Of a stretch of 64,000 bases of DNA, positions 33,783-42,975 are shown piece after piece. The DNA lies in the NCBI GenBank assembly GCA_026125795.1, contig JAHCKM010000005.1:372001-436000 (forward strand), written 5' to 3'. How positions within the stretch are numbered: the stretch's first letter is position 1; every line of letters begins with the position of its first letter. A model generated the notes under the pieces. It searched no databases. It was given only the letters and a program-made list of their open reading frames with translations, and had not been told where the DNA came from. Source of the stretch: Burkholderiaceae bacterium. GTDB lineage: Bacteria > Pseudomonadota > Gammaproteobacteria > Burkholderiales > Burkholderiaceae_C. A program made the position numbers and the translations under genes.

Positions 33783-36065
33783 ATGAAGCGAGATTCAGAC
33801 CAGTCCGCCGAGCCGGGGCTCGGGCAAGCGCAACCCACGCCTGACGATCGACGGCGAAGGTTGCTCCTGGCCTTCGGCATGGGCACCGTGTGCCTGGCCG
33901 CTTGCGGCGGCGGGAGCGAGGCGGCCCAAGGCGCCGCGCCACTCGAGGGCACACCCGATCCCTCGCCGGCACCGACCCCGCCGGCACCGACCCCGCCGGC
34001 ACCGACACCGCCGGCACCGACACCGCCGGCACCCACGCCACCCGCGCCCACCCCACCGTCGCCCCCGGCGGAACCGGGCGCTCCGGCTCCGGCCCCGACC
34101 GGCGCGAGGCAGTTTTCGCTGATATCGACCAGCGCCGAAGCCGCGGCCCCATTTGTGGTCGGATTCCCGTTCCGCCAAGGTGACATCCCGAGCGGGCAGC
34201 ACATTGCGGCATCGATCCCTGGGTTTCAGGCCACCGTCAAGAACCGCTGGCCCGACGGCAGCGTGAAGTTTGCCGTGCTGGCCGGCAGGGCCGCGCTGCA
34301 AGCCGCAACGCCTCTGGCGGTGTCGCTTTCAGCGACCTCCACGGCGCCGAGCGGCAACACGCTCGGCACCGCCGACCTGCGTGCCACCGGGATCACAGCA
34401 TCGATCGCCTGCGGATCGTACGGCTCGGTGTCGTGGGCGGGCGCCGACTGGGACACGCCGACGCAAACCTGGATCGCAGGGCCGCAGATGTCGTCGTGGA
34501 TCTATCGGCGCGCCATCGGCAGCGACCCGCACCTGGTGGCCTGGCTTGAGGTACGGCTGTTTGCCGGAGGGGCCGTGGAGGTCTTGCCGTGGGTGGAAAA
34601 CGGCTACCTGATGGTCGCCGCGCCGGGCGCCAAGAGCGCGACCTATTCCTTCACCCTCGGAGGATCGCAGCGCTTCTCGGCCGACATCGCGCTGCTGAAC
34701 CATCAGCGCACGCCGCTCGTGTCGGGCACAGCGCTGTCGCATTGGCTCGCAGCAGCCCCGCTGGTCGCCGTCAAGCATGACAGTGCCTACTTCCAGAGCA
34801 CGCGGCTGGTGCCGAGCTATTGGGCCAACGTGGCGGTCAACGCCAATGTGGTCACCAGCCAGCCTGCATCGTTCACTCCACTGCAGCAAGGCAGCTTTCC
34901 CAACGGCATCGGCACAGGCGGCTACAGCCCGTCGATCGGGATCCTTCCCGAATGGGATGTGCTCTATCTGACCTCCACCGCCTCGCAACTGTGGTCCACG
35001 GTGCAGCGCAACGGCTACAGCGCCGGGCGTTACGGCATCCACTATCGCGACGAGACCACCCACCGTCCCGCGCGCATGTCGGCATATCCCAACCTGTGCA
35101 TCGACGGCAGCTCCGGCGTGACGAACACCGGCGCCTCGTCCACCAACAGCTACACGCCGAGCGCATCGGGGACCCGGCCGCCGGGCTACACGAACACGCA
35201 TGCACCTGCGATGGGCTACGTCGCTTACTTGATCACGGGGCGGATGTATCACCTGGAAACAGCCCAATTCCAGGCGGTACTGCATTTCCTGAAGAATCCC
35301 GACGCCCAGCGCAACTTCGCCGCCGGCGTCATGCGCAGCAACTCCGGCGCGAACACCACGCGCGGCGCCGCCTGGGCGCTGCGCAGCTTGGCGCAAGCCT
35401 GTGCGATCACACCCGACGGTGACAACCTGCAGGCCGAGTTCTCCGCCAGCATGGAGGCGAACATCAACTTCTATCACGCCCGGTACGTGGCACGCGCGCA
35501 CAACCCGCTGGGGTTCGTGACCCCGTATTCCGACTACACGGATGGCGACGGCGTGTACCTGGAAGCCACCTGGATGCAGGACTTCTTCACCGCCGCGATG
35601 GGGTACACGAAGTCATTGCGGTTGCCACTGTCGAGCGGCGTGCTCGCCAAGCTCGACCAGTTCTTCGCCTGGAAAGCCACCAGCATCGTGGGGCGCTTCG
35701 GCACAGCCGGCGCCAACGAATTCCTCTACCGCGACGCGGCGCCCTACACCATTGCCATCGCTCCCACCGATAGCCCGGATTTCGAAGGCGGTTCGGGCCC
35801 GTGGTACTCGAATTGGGGCCAGGTGTACACCGCCACCTTCGCCGGTGCATCGCCAGGGCCGCGGGCCGAAGGCGACCTGCGAGGTTCGTACTTCCCCGAC
35901 GCGACCTCGTACTGGGGCAACCTGCAGCCGGCCCTCGCATACGCGGTCGAGCACGGCGTGACCGGTGCGCAGGCTGCGTACAACCGGATGACGGCGGCCT
36001 CGAACTGGAGCCAACTGCGCGACTGGTTCGATGTGGAACCGGTCTGGAGCGTGCGGCCGCGTTAA
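33783..36065 (+). CDS. Large twin-arginine-type lipoprotein with PAPTP linker and RIFT-barrel-like N-domain
   Basis: A 760-residue protein. The N-terminal DDRRRRLLLAFGMG and lipobox LAAC-GGG suggest a Tat-exported lipoprotein. Residues about 58-100 are PAPTP repeats. PFVVGFPFRQGDIPSGQ and VKNRWPDGSVKFAVLAG resemble the N-terminal RIFT-barrel domain of PcRGLX/YetA-like proteins, a group related to exo-acting polysaccharide lyases. The remaining ~550 residues are helix-rich (HLETAQFQAVLHFLKN, GAAWALRSLAQACAI), compatible with an alpha-toroid. It may therefore bind or trim polysaccharide. Its TAA shares a TTAA with the stop of the convergent lyase gene. Confidence 0.68.
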   Translation: MKRDSDQSAEPGLGQAQPTPDDRRRRLLLAFGMGTVCLAACGGGSEAAQGAAPLEGTPDPSPAPTPPAPTPPAPTPPAPTPPAPTPPAPTPPSPPAEPGAPAPAPTGARQFSLISTSAEAAAPFVVGFPFRQGDIPSGQHIAASIPGFQATVKNRWPDGSVKFAVLAGRAALQAATPLAVSLSATSTAPSGNTLGTADLRATGITASIACGSYGSVSWAGADWDTPTQTWIAGPQMSSWIYRRAIGSDPHLVAWLEVRLFAGGAVEVLPWVENGYLMVAAPGAKSATYSFTLGGSQRFSADIALLNHQRTPLVSGTALSHWLAAAPLVAVKHDSAYFQSTRLVPSYWANVAVNANVVTSQPASFTPLQQGSFPNGIGTGGYSPSIGILPEWDVLYLTSTASQLWSTVQRNGYSAGRYGIHYRDETTHRPARMSAYPNLCIDGSSGVTNTGASSTNSYTPSASGTRPPGYTNTHAPAMGYVAYLITGRMYHLETAQFQAVLHFLKNPDAQRNFAAGVMRSNSGANTTRGAAWALRSLAQACAITPDGDNLQAEFSASMEANINFYHARYVARAHNPLGFVTPYSDYTDGDGVYLEATWMQDFFTAAMGYTKSLRLPLSSGVLAKLDQFFAWKATSIVGRFGTAGANEFLYRDAAPYTIAIAPTDSPDFEGGSGPWYSNWGQVYTATFAGASPGPRAEGDLRGSYFPDATSYWGNLQPALAYAVEHGVTGAQAAYNRMTAASNWSQLRDWFDVEPVWSVRPR
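33965..34055. repeat. 15-base tandem repeats encoding PAPTP linker
   Basis: About six near-identical units of the form GCCGGCACCGACCCC, each encoding PAPTP/PPAPT. The first copies are almost identical at DNA level and later ones drift, typical of slippage-prone arrays. Linker length is likely polymorphic. Confidence 0.85.
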
Positions 36066-38200
36066 GCCGCAGCGCCGCTGCGCCCCGGCGCGAAGCCGCG
36101 GCGGCGCAGCGCGCGCCCCACGAGCGCTGCGCACGTCACGAACCATGCGCCGGCGAGCATCCAGGAGCGTTGCCGGCGCTCTGCAATGGCGGGGCGAAAC
36201 CGCGGGAACTCGGTCCGGATCGAGTCGCCCGCTCGCTCGATCGCAGCCACTTCGCGGCTGACCGCGTCGGGCGCGGCCAGAGCGATCGCTCTGCGGCCTG
36301 CAGGTTCGTCGATCGCCAGTTCAGCGCCGCGGCGGGTGAGGGTGACGCTCCGATCGTCCGGAAGCGGCACTTGGAGCGTCCACTCCAGCGGCCCGTTAAA
36401 GCGCAGCATGCGGGCACGCCGGGCGGTGGTGCTGTCGGCGGACGAAAGCGCCAGCGTGGTCAGCGCCCAACCGGCCGGCACCCGCAGGTCGACGGCGGGT
36501 GCCGGAGACACTCTGCGGTCGTGTGCCACCCAGCCGCCGAAGGGCTCGCGGCTGCCGCGCAATGGCCGGGCCTCGATGCCGGGAGCGCCCTCCACGGCAA
36601 GGCTTACGCCGATCGGACTGCCCTCCCGGTGCAGCACGAATGCACGCTCGCCCGCCGCGGCCTGCGATGTCTCCGGCGCACCGGTCCATAGCACGCGCAG
36701 CGGCCGACGCTGCGGATCTTCGAACGAGTCCAGCACGATCCAGCAGCTGATCCGCCACTGGATGATCTGGCGCCGCACGCGCGGACCCTCGTGCGTGACC
36801 CGCTCGAGATCCAGCAGCCGCAGTCCGGTATCCTCTGCCTGCGCCAGCAGCGTCGTGTGACGGCGGCTCTGCGCGGCTTCGCCAATGACATGCGGGCCGT
36901 TGCCGCCGACCCAACCCACGACCCGCGCGGCATCGTTGTCGCTGTTGGGCCAGTATCCCGTGTTCGTGCTCCAGTCGACGCCGCTGGCCCAGATCAGCAG
37001 GCTTAGTTCCTGCGCCCGGGCATGCCCGTTCTGCGAGAACCAGCCCCAAGGCACGGCTGTCTGGATGCCGACACCGCCGGGCCCCTCGCGATCCCACCAG
37101 ATCGATTGCCCGGACAGCGGCAGCGTCAGCGTGTACGAAGGTCTGTCCTGCAGCCGGCGCGACCAGCCGTCGGCGTCAGGCTCGACCAGGGCGGGCAGGC
37201 GCCAGGAGTAGCGGTAGGTGTTGCCCACCGGTGGCAGCGAGCCATCGGGCCGCTGCATCATGGCCAGCACCCGGCGCGTCGCTTCATGTGCCTGCTGCCA
37301 ACGAGGCGGCACCGGCAGGCCCATTGCCTCCAGCAGCCGCACCACATAGCCGCTCAGCACCACGCCGTGGAAGTGGTACCCCGCCGAATGCTCCAGCACA
37401 CCGCCATCGGCGGCGATGTACATCGGCAGTTGCTTGTCCAGCCGCTGCAAGGCCAGTTCGCGGCGCGCCTCGATGCCGGGCAGTCCCGGGAAAGCCGCCG
37501 CGAGCTGCAGCAAGGCGATGTTCTGCATCACGCCGTGGTTCGTGGCGGCGATGAAGTGCGCTGGCGCGGACAACAGTGCCGCGGTGCGCTGCGCCAGCAG
37601 ATGGACATCGTGCGCCAGCGATTCGTCGGCCGCGGATCGGGCATGACGCCAGAACCGCGCCAGCACCGCGGCGCGGTTGGCCACCGCGTGTGCATTGAAC
37701 TCCAGGCTGGCGGGAAACCAGGCGCCGGCTTCGTATGCGATGAAGCCGCGAAGGTAGTGCGTCGCCGCTGCCAGGAACGCGGGATCAGGATCGTACTCGT
37801 AAGCTCGCAGCAGCAGGTCCGGCACGATGAGACTAGCCAGAAAGACCTGCTGGACCGGCACGCCGAGCTCGAGATGCGAAGGAGAGAATGCCGTGGCGAT
37901 CGGTACCGCGGGCAAGGCCGGCAGCACGAGTTCGCCCTGCAGGATGCGGCGCGCCGCCAGCACCGCAGCATCGCCGTGCAACGGGTGATCGGTCATCATC
38001 GATGCGCTGGCCACCGCACCCAACACGGCATCCGAGGGAACCTGGCGATGGCCCCGCACCACCTCGGCATCGACGACTCCCGGGTCGACGCGCAAGTGGT
38101 GCCATAGCGGCCACCAGACCACGAGATTGCCCACTCCCAGCAGCAGCGTGGTGATGGCGATGCCAACCACGAGGCCCGTGCGGCCCCGCTCGGCCCTCAT
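36062..38200 (-). CDS. Membrane-anchored heparinase II/III-like polysaccharide lyase
   Basis: A 712-residue protein. An N-terminal anchor (LVVGIAITTLLLGVGNLVVW) and a C-terminal hydrophobic segment (WMLAGAWFVTCAALVG) suggest that the enzyme faces the periplasm. AATNHGVMQNIALLQLA matches the conserved Asn/His helix of heparinase/alginate lyases, and DGGVLEHSAGYHFHGV carries the expected Tyr-His pair. The second half is a beta-sandwich-like domain. It likely cleaves or edits uronic-acid-containing polymer. ATG 38200 overlaps the flippase stop (ATGA); a much longer frame through the flippase gene is an antisense artefact. Confidence 0.82.
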   Translation of the reverse strand: MRAERGRTGLVVGIAITTLLLGVGNLVVWWPLWHHLRVDPGVVDAEVVRGHRQVPSDAVLGAVASASMMTDHPLHGDAAVLAARRILQGELVLPALPAVPIATAFSPSHLELGVPVQQVFLASLIVPDLLLRAYEYDPDPAFLAAATHYLRGFIAYEAGAWFPASLEFNAHAVANRAAVLARFWRHARSAADESLAHDVHLLAQRTAALLSAPAHFIAATNHGVMQNIALLQLAAAFPGLPGIEARRELALQRLDKQLPMYIAADGGVLEHSAGYHFHGVVLSGYVVRLLEAMGLPVPPRWQQAHEATRRVLAMMQRPDGSLPPVGNTYRYSWRLPALVEPDADGWSRRLQDRPSYTLTLPLSGQSIWWDREGPGGVGIQTAVPWGWFSQNGHARAQELSLLIWASGVDWSTNTGYWPNSDNDAARVVGWVGGNGPHVIGEAAQSRRHTTLLAQAEDTGLRLLDLERVTHEGPRVRRQIIQWRISCWIVLDSFEDPQRRPLRVLWTGAPETSQAAAGERAFVLHREGSPIGVSLAVEGAPGIEARPLRGSREPFGGWVAHDRRVSPAPAVDLRVPAGWALTTLALSSADSTTARRARMLRFNGPLEWTLQVPLPDDRSVTLTRRGAELAIDEPAGRRAIALAAPDAVSREVAAIERAGDSIRTEFPRFRPAIAERRQRSWMLAGAWFVTCAALVGRALRRRGFAPGRSGAAA

Positions 38201-39681
38201 GGCGTGCCGCGCGCGCGCCGCACTCGCAGTGTTTCGCGCAGGCGATCGAACACGGCCACCTCCACGCCTTGGGGGCGGCCCGCCATCCACCAGAGGGTCG
38301 CCGCGGCGGCGGCGTAAACCAAGGCACCGAGCAACGACCCCGCAATGAGCCAGCCCACGGCATCGAGCACCCCGGCATCGGGCCGCTGCCCGGGAAGCAC
38401 CGCGTGCAGCGCAAGGCCCATCAGCGCGCTCGCGATCATCGGGCGGAGCAGCGCGCCGAAATAGGTCAGCGGGCTGAGGCCGAGCGTGCGTGCGAGGATC
38501 GGCACGCTTACCGCTAGGCTGCCGAGCGCGGCGATGACCTCGGCGTAGGCCGCGCCGAGCACGCCATGGCGGGCCGTCAACGTCCACAGGCACAGCAGCA
38601 GCAAGAGCATGCGCACCACCAGCGTGACCGCGCCGAGGCTGGGCTTGCCCAGCGCCTGGTAGGCCGACATGTTGTTGGAGGTCAGTGCCGAGACGGCTCC
38701 GGCGAAAGACAGGATCTGGATCACCGGCACTGCTTCGGGCCACTTCTGGCCGAGCAGGATGCGCACGATCTGTGGCGCCAGCAAAGCCACCCCCACGCTC
38801 ACCGGCATCACCAGCAGGAAGATCGCCGCCGTGGCCTCGACACAGGTCTTGCGGAATGCGTCCATGTTGTCGGTCAAGCGCGAGAAGCCGGGGAACATCG
38901 CGCGATTGACCGGTGCGACGAGTTCGGTATGCGGCAGATTCGCGATCTCGGCGCCCACGGTGTAGGCACCCAGGCTCTGCGCGCCGAACATCCGGCCGAT
39001 CACGAAGTGCGGAGCGCGGGTCATCAGCACCAGGGCCAGATTGCCCAGCACGATCCAGCCAGAGAACGAGAACAACTCGCGCGCATGTACCAGTGCCGGC
39101 CGCGGCCGGAACGGCTCCATGGCGTAGCTCAGCGCCACCCCGGCGATCCGCCCCGCCGCCATGCCCACGACCAGGGTCCAGTACGAGCGAAAGATCCAAA
39201 CCGCGATCATGGTCACCGCGAAGGAGATGACGCGCTTGGACGCCATCAGGCGGAACTCCCGGCCGAAGTCCATGCTGCGCCGGAAGTTCACGATGCCGAT
39301 GTTCTCGAAGCCCGCGGTCAGCCAGATCAGGCCGATCGCCAGCATCACGGGCGTCACCCGCGGATCGCCATAAAACCGCGCAGCGGGCCAGGCCAGCGCG
39401 ATCGTGACCGCGGCGCCGGCAGCGGCCATCAGCAGGTTCAGCGTCCAGGCCGTGTCGTAGTGTTCCCGGGTCGGGTCCTTCTTCTGGATCAGCGCGACGT
39501 CGAAGCTGAAGGAAGTGGCCAGTTCGATCAGCGCGATCACCGACATGGCCATCGCGATGAGGCCGAAGTCGGCGGGCAGCAGCACACGTGCCAGCACGAC
39601 CGTGCTCACGATGCCGATCGAGCGGTCGAACAGGCGAAACAGCACCATCCACGCGGCGCCCTTGGCGATGGCGGCCTTCAT
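38197..39681 (-). CDS. Wzx-type polysaccharide flippase (MOP superfamily), copy 2
   Basis: A 494-residue multi-pass membrane protein. LARVLLPADFGLIAMAMSVI, QKKDPTREHYDTAWTLNLL and NFRRSMDFGREFRLMASKR align with the same positions in the flippase at 29671-31194, so the two are paralogues. ATG 39681 is taken because the upstream in-frame residues are Arg-rich and not membrane-like. Four-base overlap with the lyase gene suggests co-production of export and polymer-trimming functions. It presumably flips a lipid-linked repeat unit. Confidence 0.88.
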   Translation of the reverse strand: MKAAIAKGAAWMVLFRLFDRSIGIVSTVVLARVLLPADFGLIAMAMSVIALIELATSFSFDVALIQKKDPTREHYDTAWTLNLLMAAAGAAVTIALAWPAARFYGDPRVTPVMLAIGLIWLTAGFENIGIVNFRRSMDFGREFRLMASKRVISFAVTMIAVWIFRSYWTLVVGMAAGRIAGVALSYAMEPFRPRPALVHARELFSFSGWIVLGNLALVLMTRAPHFVIGRMFGAQSLGAYTVGAEIANLPHTELVAPVNRAMFPGFSRLTDNMDAFRKTCVEATAAIFLLVMPVSVGVALLAPQIVRILLGQKWPEAVPVIQILSFAGAVSALTSNNMSAYQALGKPSLGAVTLVVRMLLLLLCLWTLTARHGVLGAAYAEVIAALGSLAVSVPILARTLGLSPLTYFGALLRPMIASALMGLALHAVLPGQRPDAGVLDAVGWLIAGSLLGALVYAAAAATLWWMAGRPQGVEVAVFDRLRETLRVRRARGTP

Positions 39682-39734
39682 TCGCACGGGTTTGCTCGTC
39701 GCTACCGGGGGGCGCCAGCGCCGAAGCTGACCGG

Positions 39735-40634
39735 TCAGATCGCTTCGCAGCGCACGCTTCGGAATCCCAGTGCACCGGGGTCGGTGTCGCCCGGTCGCAT
39801 GAACGCCGCGATGCCGGCGCCATCGCCCAGGTTGCTGATCAGCGGGTGCACCGCAGTGCAGGCGAGCGTGCCATTGACCCACCAGCGCACAGTGTTGGCG
39901 GCGCGGTGCAACTCGGCCACCCACACGTCGCCGTCGCGCGGGCCGGCGACCTGCCCGGTGTTGACGCCGATCACGGTGAAACCGCTCGGCCCGCCGTCCA
40001 GGTCAACGATGTCGGCGGCACCCTGCGCGCTCCACAGGCATTCGATCCATCGGTGGTTGCCGCCTGCCGTCGTGCGGCAGCCGAGGATGATCTCGATCTC
40101 GTGATTGGCACTCGGGCTGTAGCCGCTCGCGCGGTAGACGACCGCCGTGACGCGCATGTTGCCCGAGCTGATGCCGGGCACGAACGCGAAGCTGTCGTTG
40201 TAGTCGATGACGGGGGCAGCGGCGTGCTGCGCAATCAGGGTTGTCGTGCCGGAGGCGCGCGCCACGCGCATGCTCGCGAGATTGCCGGGAGCGACGTTGC
40301 CGCCGACACCCTGGGTGTTGTTGCTCCAGACGCCGCCTACGGATAGCGGGTCTTCTGCGGAGGCCGCGGAGAAATCGATGAAGTACCCGCCCGGCCCGGG
40401 TGTGGTAGCCGGCGGCGCGGGTGCCGGCCCGGGTGCAGGAGCCGCCGGTGCGGGTGAAGGCGCGGGTGCAGGGGCCGCCGGTACGGGTGAAGGCGCGGGT
40501 GCAGGGGCCGCCGGTGCGGGTGCAGGCGTCGGCGCCGAGGCAGTCGCTTGCGTGTCGTTTCCGCCACCGCACGCCGCGATCGACAACCAGGCGGCACCGG
40601 TGGCGGAGGTCTTCAGGAAGATTCGTCGTTTCAT
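39735..40634 (-). CDS. Twin-arginine-type lipoprotein with Ala/Pro linker and LamG-like jelly roll
   Basis: A 299-residue protein. The N-terminus KRRIFLKTSATGAAW-LSIAAC is a textbook twin-arginine signal with a lipobox. Residues about 33-80 are an APAPSPAPAAP repeat. The rest looks like a concanavalin/laminin-G jelly roll: YFIDFSAASAEDP, VTAVVYRASGYSPSANHEIE and VWVAELHRAANTVRWWVNG. Such domains bind or cleave glycans. It is 53 bases upstream of the flippase gene on the same strand. Confidence 0.72.
   Translation of the reverse strand: MKRRIFLKTSATGAAWLSIAACGGGNDTQATASAPTPAPAPAAPAPAPSPVPAAPAPAPSPAPAAPAPGPAPAPPATTPGPGGYFIDFSAASAEDPLSVGGVWSNNTQGVGGNVAPGNLASMRVARASGTTTLIAQHAAAPVIDYNDSFAFVPGISSGNMRVTAVVYRASGYSPSANHEIEIILGCRTTAGGNHRWIECLWSAQGAADIVDLDGGPSGFTVIGVNTGQVAGPRDGDVWVAELHRAANTVRWWVNGTLACTAVHPLISNLGDGAGIAAFMRPGDTDPGALGFRSVRCEAI
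40431..40529. repeat. Three 33-base repeats encoding the Ala/Pro linker
   Basis: Units begin at 40431, 40464 and 40497 and differ by only a few bases; each encodes 11 residues of the APAPSPAPAAP type on the minus strand. The period matches the protein repeat exactly. Confidence 0.85.
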
Positions 40635-40730
40635 GCTAGGCGCAATTCTCGCTCGTGTGCACCGATCGATTCGCAGCGGCGAGAGCCATGCAAGAGGTGG
40701 ACGGCGCCGTTTCGGCTCTCGTGCCGCGTG

Positions 40731-42035
40731 TCAACGCAGATCGCCGAGCGCACGCTCCGCGGCGACCTCGCCGCTCCTGTAGCTGTCGTCGGTCCAGTAG
40801 TATGCCCAGTCACCGTAGCGTCCGCAGTGGCGAATGCCGATGTCGTCGAGAAAGCCATGCACGATACGCAGCGCCTCGGGCCGGTCGTGGTCGAAGATGA
40901 TGTTCGCGTAGTCGATCAAGCGAGCTTCCTCCAGCACGATCCGGTCATCCTCCCGCAGTAGCCCCACACGCTTCAGATCCCGGATCACCGGTTGCACGTA
41001 GTCGGCCGGTGACCCGGCGAGTGGCAGGTACTTCTTCGAGAAGTAGACCTCCGCCTGCACGGCACCGCAGCCCGGCGGCGCGTTGTGCGGTGACATCAGG
41101 TGCGGGCTGCTCGTGCGCGAGAACACGATGTCGCGATCGTAGTAGTAGCTGATGTGCGCCGGCGTGAGATCCGGGCGCTGCACACCGACATTGACCAGCA
41201 CGCAACCCGAACAAGCCAGGCGGTCGGCTGCCGCACGCACGTCGTCAGGCGCGCCCGCGATGCGCGGCACGAGTTCGGGCAGCGGGATCGACGAGACCAG
41301 CGCATCGTAGTGTGCTTGCACTCCGTTGGCGAAGGTCAAGAGCGCCCGCTTGGTGTCGATCCGCACGACCTCGTGCGAGAGCTTCATCGCCACATCGCGC
41401 GCCCACTTCTCGAGGTAGCTCATGAAGCCGCCGCGAGATGGATAGCGAAAGCCGGTGATGTAGTGGACGCTGCTTGTTGCCGGTGCGAGCGCGCCGCGCA
41501 GCACCTCCTCGAGCGACGGCCGGTACATGCGCGGGCCGATCCAGTCGGTGGTCAGGTTGCGCGGCGAAGTGGTGTGGTACTTCTCCGTGTACTGGACCGG
41601 GAAGTTCTCTGCGAAGTAACGACCGTAGGCGTTGACGAGCCAGTCTTCGTAGTTCCGCACATCGGTCTGGAGCAGGCTCTGCCTGGCGAAGTCATCGATG
41701 ACCTTGGCCATGACATCGACCGGCAGGCCGTGCATGTTGGTCTGTACCGGATGCGGCAGCCGATGGCCCTTCCAGTGGTTCTCGAGCTTGTACTGCACCG
41801 TCTCGAACCGACCGTCCACCGCGTCGGCCAGCAATGCCTGAATGCGCTCGTCCTTGGTGAACGAGACATGCGGCCCCTTGTCGAACGTGAAGCCCGAGGG
41901 AGACCGGAACGACACGGTCTGCCCGCCAAAGAACGATGCCTTGTCGTACAGCACCACATCGACGGGACTTCCGACAAGTCGATGAGCGGCACCGAATGCC
42001 GCCATGCCGGTCCCCAATACTGCGATCTTCTTCAT
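40731..42035 (-). CDS. FAD-dependent oxidoreductase/mutase-like protein of EPS operon
   Basis: A 434-residue flavoprotein-like enzyme. IAVLGTGMAAFGAAHRL is the FAD-binding Rossmann loop, and VVLYDKASFFGGQTVSF continues the dinucleotide domain. FDKGPHVSFTKDERIQALLA and ALVSSIPLPELVPRIAG resemble the protoporphyrinogen-oxidase/UDP-galactopyranose-mutase superfamily. It could oxidise or isomerise a nucleotide sugar or lipid-linked sugar. It starts four bases after the epimerase stop and ends a four-gene operon. The substrate is not readable. Confidence 0.75.
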   Translation of the reverse strand: MKKIAVLGTGMAAFGAAHRLVGSPVDVVLYDKASFFGGQTVSFRSPSGFTFDKGPHVSFTKDERIQALLADAVDGRFETVQYKLENHWKGHRLPHPVQTNMHGLPVDVMAKVIDDFARQSLLQTDVRNYEDWLVNAYGRYFAENFPVQYTEKYHTTSPRNLTTDWIGPRMYRPSLEEVLRGALAPATSSVHYITGFRYPSRGGFMSYLEKWARDVAMKLSHEVVRIDTKRALLTFANGVQAHYDALVSSIPLPELVPRIAGAPDDVRAAADRLACSGCVLVNVGVQRPDLTPAHISYYYDRDIVFSRTSSPHLMSPHNAPPGCGAVQAEVYFSKKYLPLAGSPADYVQPVIRDLKRVGLLREDDRIVLEEARLIDYANIIFDHDRPEALRIVHGFLDDIGIRHCGRYGDWAYYWTDDSYRSGEVAAERALGDLR

Positions 42036-42039
42036 GGCG

Positions 42040-42975
42040 TCAGAACCCCGGCTGCCTTCGGTAGTGGTCGATGGTGCCTCGCAGACCTTCTTCGAGCCCG
42101 ATGCGGGGCGACCAACCGATGTCGGCGAAAGTCTGATCGACTTGGGCCACCGCGGTCGGCTCCATCGGGCGGTCGGGAAGGGCACCGACCTCCGGCAGGA
42201 TGGTCGGGGACACGAGTCTGCAGATAGTCGTCACGAGGTCCAACGTGGATATCAGCGACCCGGACCCGAGATCCACCGTCTTGCCGAGTGCGCCCTCGGC
42301 CACGGCCAGGCGAGCGAACCCGTCGGCGACATCCTCGGCGTGAATCCAATCGACGAGGCGGCGGCCGCTCGTGATTTTGGGCGCCTCGCCGTTGAGCAAA
42401 GTGCAGATGGTGTATGGGACCAGCTTCGTGAGATCGTGCTGTCCCGGTCCATAGACCATGAAGACCCGCGCCGTGGTGGTCGGCACGCCGTAGATCCTGT
42501 GAAACATCCGAACGTATGCCGAGCTCGCCCACTTTGCCGCGGCATACGGCGAAGTCGGCGTCGAGTCGGCCGACGTGCCGGCAGGCTCCATGAACGAGCC
42601 GGTCATCACGAAGCGCCGGCATCCGCGTTCGGCGACCGCAGTCAGCAGGTTGACGGTGGTCTGCAGATTGCTGCGAAAAGCAGGCAGCAGATGCTTCAGG
42701 TCCGGTGCGCCTTGCACGTGACCGGCCAGGTGGAAGACGTAGTCCGGTCGGATTCGATCAACCAGCTGCTCGACCGCAAGGGCGTCCGACAGATCGACCG
42801 ACCAATGCTGAACCCGATCGATGCTCGCCTGCGCGCGGCGGCTGGCCGAGTGCACCGCCACGCCCACAGCCGCGAGCCGGATGCAGAGATGGCTGCCGAT
42901 GAAGCCGGCGCCCCCCGTCACGAGTGCGACCGACCCTGCCGGCGGCGCGACGGCGACGGCGTCGTGCCCGCTCAC
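42040..42975 (-). CDS. NAD-dependent nucleotide-sugar epimerase/dehydratase (extended SDR)
   Basis: A 311-residue extended SDR. VALVTGGAGFIGSHLC is the NAD-binding loop, SPYAAAKWASSAYVRMF contains the YxxxK catalytic motif, and ARVFMVYGPGQHDL is typical of sugar epimerases and 4,6-dehydratase relatives. GTG start at 42975, overlapping the DUF4910 stop by four bases (GTGA). With the neighbouring C-methyltransferase it may help build a branched deoxysugar. Confidence 0.85.
   Translation of the reverse strand: MSGHDAVAVAPPAGSVALVTGGAGFIGSHLCIRLAAVGVAVHSASRRAQASIDRVQHWSVDLSDALAVEQLVDRIRPDYVFHLAGHVQGAPDLKHLLPAFRSNLQTTVNLLTAVAERGCRRFVMTGSFMEPAGTSADSTPTSPYAAAKWASSAYVRMFHRIYGVPTTTARVFMVYGPGQHDLTKLVPYTICTLLNGEAPKITSGRRLVDWIHAEDVADGFARLAVAEGALGKTVDLGSGSLISTLDLVTTICRLVSPTILPEVGALPDRPMEPTAVAQVDQTFADIGWSPRIGLEEGLRGTIDHYRRQPGF

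Noticed and set aside
36062-39823. A 1253-codon minus-strand open frame
   Set aside because: Only 36062-38200 reads as a protein family (heparinase-like). The upstream part is an out-of-frame read of the flippase gene on the same strand, with Arg/His-rich composition.
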